Under the pieces are notes generated by a model that was not told where the DNA came from, did no database searches, and saw nothing but the letters and a program-made list of their open reading frames with translations. From JAABSQ01 sp964573705 (GTDB taxonomy: Bacteria > Desulfobacterota > Desulfobacteria > Desulfobacterales > Desulfococcaceae): a stretch of 6,201 nucleotides of DNA. Both the position numbers and the translations under genes were made by a program. The stretch covers positions 1-6,201 of the forward strand of contig CAZNLT010000251.1 in the NCBI GenBank assembly GCA_964573705.1. Direction: 5' to 3'. How positions within the stretch are numbered: the stretch's first letter is position 1; each line of letters starts with the position of its first letter. Of the stretch, positions 1 to 6,053 are shown piece by piece.

Positions 1-1
1 C

Positions 2-733
2 ACCGCGGTGAAGGACGGCAAGGAATGGGTGATCAACGGGTCCAAGATTTTCATCACCAATGCCGCCTGCGATATGTCCCTCGGGGTGACGGTGCAGGCC
101 ATCACCGGCACCCGGCCCAGCGGTAAACCGGAATACTCCTGTTTTATCGTGGAACACGGCACCCGCGGCTTCAAGACGGCGCCCATGCATAAGAAGATGA
201 TGTGGCGCGCTTCCAACACCGCCGAACTCTATTTCGATGATGTTCGGGTACCGGAAGAGAACATCCTGGGCAATCAGGGAGACGGATTCCACCAGATGCT
301 CAAGACCCTTGACGGCGGTCGCCTCTCCATCGGCGCCATGGGTCTCGGCGGCGCTCAAGGGGCCTATGAACTGGCCCTCAAATACGCCAAACAGCGGGAG
401 CAGTTCGGCCAGCCCATCAGCAAGTTCCAGGCGGTCGCCTTTAAACTGGCCGACTGCGCCATGGAAATCGAGTGCGCCCGGAACGTCCTGTACAAGGCCT
501 GCTGGCTTCGCAGCCGGAACCGGCCCTTTGAGCTGTATGCGGCCATGGGCAAGCTCTACTGCTCCGAGCTGATGGGGCGGGTGGTCAATCACGCGGTGCA
601 GATTCACGGCGGATACGGCCTGATGAAAGACTACGATGTCGAGCGGTTTTACCGGGATCAGAAGCTGTTGGATATCGGCGAGGGCACTTCGGAGGTCCAG
701 CGGATCGTCATTTCCAGACACATCGGGTGTTAA
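2..733 (+). CDS. Acyl-CoA dehydrogenase, C-terminal part (5' end outside window)
   Basis: FAD-dependent enzyme that oxidises an acyl-CoA to the 2,3-enoyl-CoA and passes electrons to electron-transfer flavoprotein in the cytoplasm. The open frame enters at base 2 and gives 243 residues; family members have about 380, so roughly 140 N-terminal residues are missing. Visible in fragment numbering: the middle beta-domain with INGSKIFITN (11-20) and WRASNTAELYFDDVRVP (68-84); the C-terminal helical domain with LDGGR (103-107), the FAD-contacting REQFGQPI (132-139), IHGGYG (201-206) and GEGTSE (226-231). E227 sits where the catalytic base of short- and medium-chain enzymes lies. Isovaleryl-CoA dehydrogenase instead has Ala there (GAGTSE) and its base at LER, where this protein has GGR. 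It is therefore not a typical isovaleryl-CoA dehydrogenase despite its neighbours. Substrate unknown. The hydratase begins 28 nt after the stop, so they probably share a transcript. Confidence 0.95.
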   Translation, partial: TAVKDGKEWVINGSKIFITNAACDMSLGVTVQAITGTRPSGKPEYSCFIVEHGTRGFKTAPMHKKMMWRASNTAELYFDDVRVPEENILGNQGDGFHQMLKTLDGGRLSIGAMGLGGAQGAYELALKYAKQREQFGQPISKFQAVAFKLADCAMEIECARNVLYKACWLRSRNRPFELYAAMGKLYCSELMGRVVNHAVQIHGGYGLMKDYDVERFYRDQKLLDIGEGTSEVQRIVISRHIGC

Positions 734-761
734 CACTCAACCATTCAGACGGGAGGAGAGA

Positions 762-1544
762 ATGAACGAGAATCTGCTTCGGGTGGACACCGAAGACCAT
801 ATCGCCGTCCTGACCCTCAATCGGCCGGAGGTGATGAATTCTTTCAATTTCGCCATGCTCAAAGCCCTCAAAGAACAGATCGATACGCTTCGGTTCGACC
901 CGGATATTCGAGTGGTGATCATCACCGGGTCGGGAGACCGGGCCTTCTGCGCCGGCGCCGACCTCAAGGAACGGGCCACCCTGAGCCCCATTCAGGTCAA
1001 GCAGTTTATCTACACCATCCGCAATCTGTTTACCGATATCGAGGAGCTGAACAAACCGGTTATCGCCGGGGTCAACGGCATCGCCCTGGGCGGCGGCACC
1101 GAACTGGCCCTGGCCTGCGATATTCGGATTGCGGCGGCTTCCGCCTCCATGGGGCTTACCGAAACCAAGCTGGCCATCATCCCCGGGGCCGGCGGCACCC
1201 AGCGGCTGCCCCGACTGGTGGGCAAAGGCAAGGCCAAAGAATTGATCTTTACCGGACGGCGGGTGAATGCCGAAGAGGCCGAAAAGATCGGGCTGGTCAA
1301 CGCGGTCTGCGCACCGGACCGGCTCCTGGAAGAATGCAAAAGCATGGCCGCCATGATCTGCGAAAACGGACCCATTGCCGTGGAACAGGCCAAATACGCC
1401 GTCAACCGGGGCATCGAAACCGATATCCACACGGGCCTGGCCATCGAATCCAACGCCTATTGGGTCACCATTCCTACCGAAGATCGGCTGGAGGGGCTTA
1501 CGGCGTTTCGGGAGAAACGTAAACCGAATTATCAAGGCAAATAA
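762..1544 (+). CDS. Enoyl-CoA hydratase, AUH/LiuC (methylglutaconyl-CoA hydratase) type
   Basis: Crotonase-fold protein of 260 residues, normal length for the family, probably hydrating 3-methylglutaconyl-CoA or a similar 3-substituted glutaconyl-CoA. CAGADLKERA (63-72) and GGGTELALACDIR (110-122) form the oxyanion and CoA-binding regions. Both catalytic glutamates of crotonase hydratases are present, E114 (GGTELAL) and E134 (LTETKLAI). From memory the match to human AUH is strong: FCAGADLKERA, ETKLAIIPG, LAKELIF-like KAKELIF, and a C-terminus of TIP-DRLEGL-AF-EKR form. The ATG at 762 is chosen because GGAGGAGAG (752-760) is a strong ribosome site directly before it and the N-terminus aligns from there; extending upstream would overlap the dehydrogenase. 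It lies 18 nt before the carboxyltransferase. Hydratase activity is well supported; the exact substrate is inferred, and the neighbours are less canonical than this gene. Confidence 0.93.
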   Translation: MNENLLRVDTEDHIAVLTLNRPEVMNSFNFAMLKALKEQIDTLRFDPDIRVVIITGSGDRAFCAGADLKERATLSPIQVKQFIYTIRNLFTDIEELNKPVIAGVNGIALGGGTELALACDIRIAAASASMGLTETKLAIIPGAGGTQRLPRLVGKGKAKELIFTGRRVNAEEAEKIGLVNAVCAPDRLLEECKSMAAMICENGPIAVEQAKYAVNRGIETDIHTGLAIESNAYWVTIPTEDRLEGLTAFREKRKPNYQGK

Positions 1545-1562
1545 CCGGAGAGGGGAAATAAT

Positions 1563-3155
1563 ATGAGCGGCAATCGCGCTTTTTGGGAACAAGAAGAAGA
1601 GAAGCTGGCCGAACGGGTGTACGAAGCCACCTGGCCCGGCGGACAGAAGGCGGTGGACCGGCTGGCCAAGCAGGGAAAAAAACCGGTGCGGGAGCTGGTA
1701 GAACTGCTGATCGACCCGGATACCGAGTTTTTCGAACTGAGCCGGATCGCCGGGTTCGGAATGAATTATCCCGGCGGCATCGACGACGTCCCCTGCGCCG
1801 GGGTGGTCACCGGCATCGGAAAGATTCAGGGAAACTGGACCATGATCTTCGGCAACGACAGCCGGGTCAAGGCGGGCACCTATTTTCCCATTACCCTGAA
1901 AAAGCATATGCGGGCCCAGGCCATCGCCGAGCGGTGCGGCCTCAATTGCGTTTACATCGCCGACTCGGGCGGGGCCTTTTTGCCCATGCAGGCGGATGTC
2001 TTTCCGGATGACGGCCATTTCGGCTCCATGTTTTTCAACATGGCTCGAATGTCGGCCATGGGTCTCAAGCAGATCACTCTTTCCACGGGAGGAAATACGG
2101 CGGGTGGGGCCTACATCGTGTTTATGGCCTGTCAGTCGGTGATGATCGATCAGATGAGTTATTCCTTTCTCGGCGGACCGCCCCTGGTCAAGATGGCGAC
2201 CGGGGAAGAGATTTCCGCCGAAGATCTGGGCGGGGCCCGGGTCCATACCCAGATTTCCGGGGGGGCCGACCATTTCTGCGGAGACCAGGAAGAGGCGATC
2301 ACCCGGGTTCGGGAGATTCTGGCCCTGGAAAAACCCCAGGAGCTTCAGATTCACCGGTATGCCGAAACCCCGCCCACGGTGCCGGCGGAAACCCTTTACG
2401 ACCTGATCCCCTCGGGTATTCACCAGGGCATCGACGGCCGCGCCATTTTAGAGGCCTTCTCCGACGACAGCTACTTCATCGAATACAAGCGGGATTACGC
2501 CCCGGGCCGAGGAGACAACATCGTCGCCGGCAAGATTCGGATCAAGGGGATTCCGGTGGGCGTGATCGCCTCCAACGCGGTGGGGATCATCTTCGCGGAA
2601 GCGGCCCGCAAGGCCACCGAATGGATCGTCCGCTGCTCCCAGGAGAAAATTCCCCTGCTGTTTCTCCAGAACGCGCCCGGTTTCATGGTGGGTTCGGAGT
2701 CCGAGCACATGGGCATCGGCAAATACGGGGCCGATATGGTTCGGGCGGTCTCCTGCGCCCAGGTGCCCCGGATTCAACTGGTGGTCGGCCCCGACAACGG
2801 AGCGGCCAACTACGGGATGTGCGGCCGGGCCTACAGGCCCCATTTTCTCTTCACCACCATGCGGGCCCGCACCGGCGTCATGAGCGGGCGAAGCGCCGCC
2901 GGGGTGCTGCTCTCCATTGAAGAACGCAAGCGGGCGGCCAAGGGAAATCCCATGACCGAGGATGAAAAAGAGGCCTTTCGGCAGAAGATGATCGACAAGT
3001 ATGACGGCGAGGCCCATCCCTTCTATTGCGGGGCCCGGATTCTGAATGACCGGGTGCTCAAGTTTTCGGAAATTCGAGACTGGCTGGCCATGGCCTTCGA
3101 GGTGAGCCTGCTCAAGCCGATCGGCGATCCCTCCTTCGGGAATTTCCGATTTTAA
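1563..3155 (+). CDS. Acyl-CoA carboxylase carboxyltransferase (beta) subunit, MCC-like but divergent
   Basis: 530-residue biotin-dependent carboxyltransferase with two crotonase-like halves. Characterised relatives move CO2 between carboxybiotin and the gamma-carbon of 3-methylcrotonyl-CoA or geranyl-CoA. N-half: DSGGAFLPMQADVFPD (134-149), TAGGAY (179-184), FLGGPPLVK (202-210) and AEDLGGA (219-225). C-half: IPLLFLQN (363-370), GFMVG (373-377), AQVP (399-402), NYGMCGRAY (416-424), and a terminal FGNFRF like the FGIFRM end of MCC-beta. Departures from MCC-beta: LPRQ is LPMQ (140-143), NITGF is NAPGF, GGSYGAGNYG is GPDNGAANYG, MGGEQAA is MSGRSAA (440-446), and DDGIIDP is NDRVLKF (495-501). A carboxyltransferase fold is secure; the substrate and direction (carboxylation, decarboxylation or transcarboxylation) are not. 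No biotin carboxylase or carrier gene is in the window. AGGGG (1551-1555) lies 7 nt before the ATG. Confidence 0.92.
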   Translation: MSGNRAFWEQEEEKLAERVYEATWPGGQKAVDRLAKQGKKPVRELVELLIDPDTEFFELSRIAGFGMNYPGGIDDVPCAGVVTGIGKIQGNWTMIFGNDSRVKAGTYFPITLKKHMRAQAIAERCGLNCVYIADSGGAFLPMQADVFPDDGHFGSMFFNMARMSAMGLKQITLSTGGNTAGGAYIVFMACQSVMIDQMSYSFLGGPPLVKMATGEEISAEDLGGARVHTQISGGADHFCGDQEEAITRVREILALEKPQELQIHRYAETPPTVPAETLYDLIPSGIHQGIDGRAILEAFSDDSYFIEYKRDYAPGRGDNIVAGKIRIKGIPVGVIASNAVGIIFAEAARKATEWIVRCSQEKIPLLFLQNAPGFMVGSESEHMGIGKYGADMVRAVSCAQVPRIQLVVGPDNGAANYGMCGRAYRPHFLFTTMRARTGVMSGRSAAGVLLSIEERKRAAKGNPMTEDEKEAFRQKMIDKYDGEAHPFYCGARILNDRVLKFSEIRDWLAMAFEVSLLKPIGDPSFGNFRF

Positions 3156-3161
3156 GGATCA

Positions 3162-3205
3162 ACGCCGGAAGGGAGATGTTCCGTGTGTTCGGCGTCAACT
3201 TTTTT
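3162..3205 (+). terminator. Possible weak intrinsic terminator after the carboxyltransferase gene
   Basis: ACGCCG-G-AA (3162-3170) can pair with TTCGGCGT (3188-3195), leaving one bulged G and a 17-nt loop. A run of six T starts 4 nt after the stem, and a second run of nine T lies at 3213-3221. The long loop and the gap before the T run make this weak; partial termination or simply an AT-rich spacer is equally possible. Confidence 0.27.
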
Positions 3206-3258
3206 AAAACAATTTTTTTTTGAACATTGAATACAGAAGAACGAAAGGAGTCATCGAC

Positions 3259-4431
3259 ATGACCGAGTATGATTATTGGAAGATTTTCCCCAGAATGCCC
3301 CGAAAAGTGGTTATCGGCGACATCACCGTACGGGACGGTTTTCAGCACGAGGAAAAATTCATCTCCACCGAAGCCAAAAAATTCTATCTTGAAGAATTGG
3401 TCTACGCCGGATGCCGGAATATCGAAGTGACCAATCTGGGCAATCCCTATCTGATGCCCCAGTTCAGTGACGCGGAAGAGCTTCTGGCCCATGTGCGCAG
3501 CGACCGGTTCAAAAGAAGCTGTGCCAAACGGGGCATCAACCCCGAGGATGTGGTTTTCACCTGCATTACCATTCGGGAGGGTGCGGTGGACCGCGCCATT
3601 AGACTGAAGGAGAAGGGGGTGGGCCCGGACCGGGTCCTGATGATGGTCTCCACGGAAGAAGAGCACCATTTCGCCAACTCCGGCACCACTTTGCCGGACT
3701 ACTGGAAAGAGGCCGAACGGTGTACACGGAAATGCAACGACGCCGGTCTTCAGATGTGCGGCACCGTCTCCACCATCTGGGGCAGCCCCATCGGCGGCGC
3801 CACCGACCTTAAGGATGCGGTGGAATTCACCAAACGGTGGCTGGAAATCGGGGCTCATGATGTGGAGCATGCCGATCACGACGGGAGCGCCTCCGCCCCG
3901 GAGGTCTACCGGTATTTTTCCATGATCCTGGATGAGATGCCCGACACCGATCTGCACATCGCCCATTTCCATGAAACCAAACGGGTCTCTTCAGCCTCGG
4001 CACTGGCCGCATTGCAGGCCGGCATCACTCAGTTCGAAGCGACCCTGGGCGGGCTCGGGGGGCAGCCGGCCAATTTCCTGGACGATCGGCCGGTCAAGGG
4101 CACCGGTGAGTATTATTATGAAGATCCCCGGTATGTGGGGCTGACCTGTCTGGAAGACCTTCTGGTTCAGGTGGATGAAATGGGCATTGAACACGGGTAT
4201 GATGTGGACCGGCTTCTTTGGTTGGGCCGGCAGATGGAGCGGTCCATTGGCCGGCGCCTTCGGTCAGAAGCGGCAATCAACGGGCGGACCTTGAAAGAGG
4301 GGCATCCAAAATTCGCTCGTCCCGGACTGACCAGACTGAAGCAGAAGTTGGGCGAAGCTGCGGATCAGAACCTGCCCGAAGGCTGGGGATCCCAGGCCGT
4401 GCTTCCGGAACGATATCGGGCCGCCGGATAA
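3259..4431 (+). CDS. HMG-CoA-lyase-like DRE-TIM metallolyase lacking the catalytic Cys
   Basis: 390-residue TIM-barrel protein of the HMG-CoA lyase / isopropylmalate synthase superfamily (often annotated pyruvate carboxyltransferase), expected to make or break a C-C bond next to a carboxyl or thioester using a divalent metal. Hallmarks: RDGFQHE (25-31), the counterpart of RDGLQNE with the Arg and metal-binding Asp; IEVTN (55-59), with the conserved Glu; and HFH (236-238), the two metal His. At GLGG-C-P, where human HMG-CoA lyase has Cys266, this protein has GLGGQP (265-270), so Q269 replaces Cys. About 17 extra residues separate this point from the next aligned helix (LEDL, 298-301), and the Asn-bearing GN-ATED segment is not recognisable. 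HMG-CoA lyases have about 300 residues, so the C-terminus is also longer. The start at 3259 follows AAGGAG (3245-3250) by 8 nt; a TTG at 3220 in the same frame has no such site. The reaction is unknown; a C-C lyase or synthase is likely. Confidence 0.85.
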   Translation: MTEYDYWKIFPRMPRKVVIGDITVRDGFQHEEKFISTEAKKFYLEELVYAGCRNIEVTNLGNPYLMPQFSDAEELLAHVRSDRFKRSCAKRGINPEDVVFTCITIREGAVDRAIRLKEKGVGPDRVLMMVSTEEEHHFANSGTTLPDYWKEAERCTRKCNDAGLQMCGTVSTIWGSPIGGATDLKDAVEFTKRWLEIGAHDVEHADHDGSASAPEVYRYFSMILDEMPDTDLHIAHFHETKRVSSASALAALQAGITQFEATLGGLGGQPANFLDDRPVKGTGEYYYEDPRYVGLTCLEDLLVQVDEMGIEHGYDVDRLLWLGRQMERSIGRRLRSEAAINGRTLKEGHPKFARPGLTRLKQKLGEAADQNLPEGWGSQAVLPERYRAAG

Positions 4432-4433
4432 TA

Positions 4434-4457
4434 CCGGGTTTCAGGGCCCGGCTTTAT
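4434..4457 (+). terminator. Possible short hairpin terminator after the lyase gene
   Basis: CCGGG (4434-4438) pairs with CCCGG (4447-4451) around an 8-nt loop, 2 nt after the lyase stop codon, and is followed by CTTTAT. The GC-rich stem and position suit a terminator, but the T tract is only three bases, so it may be leaky or Rho-assisted. Confidence 0.4.
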
Positions 4458-4486
4458 CTGATATAGGGTATTCATCATTCTGATTT

Positions 4487-4545
4487 CCCTCGATTAACCG
4501 TTTCCTGGTGGGATCCGGTCTTCGGTTCTCACTCAGGATCGAGGG
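4487..4545 (+). promoter_or_regulatory. Inverted repeat in the leader of the XRE-cupin regulator
   Basis: A perfect 8-bp inverted repeat, CCCTCGAT (4487-4494) and ATCGAGGG (4538-4545), with a 43-nt interior. A second pairing, CCTG (4504-4507) with CAGG (4534-4537), sits directly inside it and could stack on it. It lies about 45 nt upstream of the regulator start, in the only sizeable gap before region 2. It could be a leader structure or part of an operator, but 8 bp at this spacing can arise by chance. I found no convincing -35/-10 pair in the gap. Confidence 0.25.
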
Positions 4546-4590
4546 GCATCGGCACATGATTCGATACATAAAATGAAAACGGAGACCACT

Positions 4591-5232
4591 ATGGAACCAA
4601 AGGATCAAACGCCGCATATCAACGTGGATTACTTCGAGGATCTGACCGGCGATATTTACGAGCCGAGCCAGAAGGGGATCGAGGGGGAAATCGGCGATCG
4701 GATCAAATCCCTGCGGGAGCTGAAAGGGCTTTCGGTGGCAGATATGGCCCGGGCGACCGGTTTTAATGCGGAACTGCTTTCCCAGATCGAAAACCACGAG
4801 GTCTATCCCCAGCTGGGAACGGTGATCAAGCTGTCCAAATCCCTGGATGCCGCCTTCGGACGGCTGCTTTCCGGGGCCGGTGAAAGGCCCTATGCCATTA
4901 CCCGAAAGAAGGATCGAAAGACCATTCATCGATCCACCTCTCAGAAGGGAAAAAAACAGCTCTATTCCTACAAAGGGTTGGCCCCGGAAGTCGCCGGCCG
5001 ATCCATGGAACCGCTCATTGTACAGCTGGAGGAGAGCAGAGAGAAAGAGGTTTCTTCCCATGAAGGCGAAGAATTCATTTTCGTGCTTTTTGGAACGGTG
5101 GTGCTGGAGATCGCCGAAAAGAGCTTTGAGCTGGAGCCGGGCGACAGCGCCTATTATCTGTCCAGCACGCCCCACTGGATCACCTCAAAACAGGGCAGCG
5201 CCACCATTCTGGCGGTGATCTACGAAGGGTGA
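4591..5232 (+). CDS. XRE-family transcriptional regulator with C-terminal cupin domain
   Basis: 213-residue DNA-binding protein with a small-molecule-sensing cupin. Residues about 34-92 form a lambda-repressor-like helix-turn-helix (IGDRIKSLREL, then LSVADMARATGF and ELLSQIEN, ending near FGRLLSG). A linker leads to a cupin at about 138-210 with HEGEEF (157-162), a turn at ELEPGDSAYYL, and PHW with H195. The HxxxE and later His resemble a cupin metal site, but the usual full set of ligands is not complete to my eye. The ATG at 4591 is preferred over one at 4573 because GGAG (4581-4584) lies 6 nt upstream of it, while 4573 has no ribosome site. The hydrolase follows after 13 nt, so the regulator is probably cotranscribed with, and a likely local regulator of, the hydrolase and ligase. 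Its ligand, perhaps a pathway acid or CoA ester, and whether it represses or activates are unknown. Confidence 0.9.
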   Translation: MEPKDQTPHINVDYFEDLTGDIYEPSQKGIEGEIGDRIKSLRELKGLSVADMARATGFNAELLSQIENHEVYPQLGTVIKLSKSLDAAFGRLLSGAGERPYAITRKKDRKTIHRSTSQKGKKQLYSYKGLAPEVAGRSMEPLIVQLEESREKEVSSHEGEEFIFVLFGTVVLEIAEKSFELEPGDSAYYLSSTPHWITSKQGSATILAVIYEG

Positions 5233-5245
5233 CGGGGATTGCACC

Positions 5246-6010
5246 ATGCCTTTTGTGACGGTAGGGGCGGACAACATCTATTACGATCACAGCGGCTCGG
5301 AGGAAGGTCCGGCCCTGGTGCTGATTCACGGGTCCGGAGGCGATCATTTCCACTGGCCGTCGGAGTTGAGAAAGTTGGGGGCGGCCCGGGTCTTCGCCGC
5401 GGATCTTCCCGGGCACGGCCGATCCGAGGGGCGGGGACGGGCGTCGGTGGAAGGCTATGCCGATTTCATCGAGGCCTTTGTCTTAAATCTGGGGCTTGAG
5501 GATGTGGTCTCGGCCGGTCACTCCCTGGGCGGCGCTGTCGTTCAGACCCTGGCTCTGCGTTCGCCGGGCTGGCTCTCTCGAATCATTCTGGTGGGAACCG
5601 GGGCCCGTCTTCGGGTTCATCCGGATATTTTGGAGGGGCTTCAGTCCGATCCCAAAGGCACGCTGCGGACCATCTGCCACTGGTCCTTCGGCCCCGATGC
5701 GCCACGGTCGGCGGTGACCGCCGCCTGCGAAAACTTTCTAAAGACCGATCCGGCCGTCATTCGCGGCGACTATGCCGCATGCGACCGGTTCGACATCATG
5801 GACCGGGTGGAGGAGATCACTCATTCCGCCCTGGTCGTGGTGGGAACCGCCGATCGAATGACCCCGGCCAAATACGGAAAGTATCTTCACCGGCGACTAT
5901 CCCGATCCCGATTGGCCGTCATCGAAAACGGCGGGCACATGATGGCGCTGGAAAAACCCGAGGCCCTGGTCCGATGCATTTCGGATTTTCTGAATTCCGG
6001 CGACACGTGA
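5246..6010 (+). CDS. Alpha/beta hydrolase (MhpC-like)
   Basis: 254-residue alpha/beta-hydrolase of usual size, cytoplasmic, with no signal peptide. A full catalytic machinery can be read: oxyanion motif HGSGG (28-32), nucleophile elbow GHSLGG (91-96) with S93, acid D203 in GTADRMTP (200-207), and H231 in GGHMM (229-233). A DLPGHGRS motif (53-60) is typical of the family. Relatives hydrolyse esters, lactones, thioesters or C-C bonds, so substrate cannot be deduced from sequence alone. Its position between the regulator and a CoA ligase suggests it makes a free acid for the ligase, or hydrolyses a stalled acyl-CoA; both are inference. GGGGA (5234-5238) lies 7 nt before the ATG. The gap to the regulator is 13 nt and to the ligase 43 nt. 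Confidence 0.9.
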   Translation: MPFVTVGADNIYYDHSGSEEGPALVLIHGSGGDHFHWPSELRKLGAARVFAADLPGHGRSEGRGRASVEGYADFIEAFVLNLGLEDVVSAGHSLGGAVVQTLALRSPGWLSRIILVGTGARLRVHPDILEGLQSDPKGTLRTICHWSFGPDAPRSAVTAACENFLKTDPAVIRGDYAACDRFDIMDRVEEITHSALVVVGTADRMTPAKYGKYLHRRLSRSRLAVIENGGHMMALEKPEALVRCISDFLNSGDT

Positions 6011-6053
6011 AAATAAATCTAAATGAATAGTTGGGAAGCGAAGGGAGACGAGA

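Noticed and set aside
636..761. 42-codon N-terminal extension of the hydratase
   Set aside because: It overlaps the dehydrogenase coding region, shows no crotonase similarity, and the ATG at 762 has a strong ribosome site.
708..2423. 571-codon open frame on the minus strand
   Set aside because: It lies wholly opposite the hydratase and carboxyltransferase genes, both with clear family motifs. Its product is rich in Gly, His, Pro, Phe and Asp with no recognisable motif, the usual result of reading GC-biased codons in antisense.
3220..3258. Upstream TTG start for the lyase-like gene
   Set aside because: It lies in a T-rich non-coding tract without a ribosome site, while the ATG at 3259 has AAGGAG at 8 nt.
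3112..3972. 286-codon open frame on the minus strand
   Set aside because: Antisense to the lyase gene and its leader; low-complexity composition and no family motif.
4550..4566. Sigma-54-like GGCAC motif upstream of the regulator
   Set aside because: The GC dinucleotide expected at the -12 element is absent at the required spacing.
4573..4590. Upstream ATG start for the regulator
   Set aside because: No Shine-Dalgarno sequence precedes it; GGAG lies 6 nt before the ATG at 4591. The six extra codons do not change the annotation.
4441..5175. 244-codon open frame on the minus strand
   Set aside because: Antisense to the XRE-cupin gene, whose helix-turn-helix and cupin motifs are clear; no motif in the antisense product.
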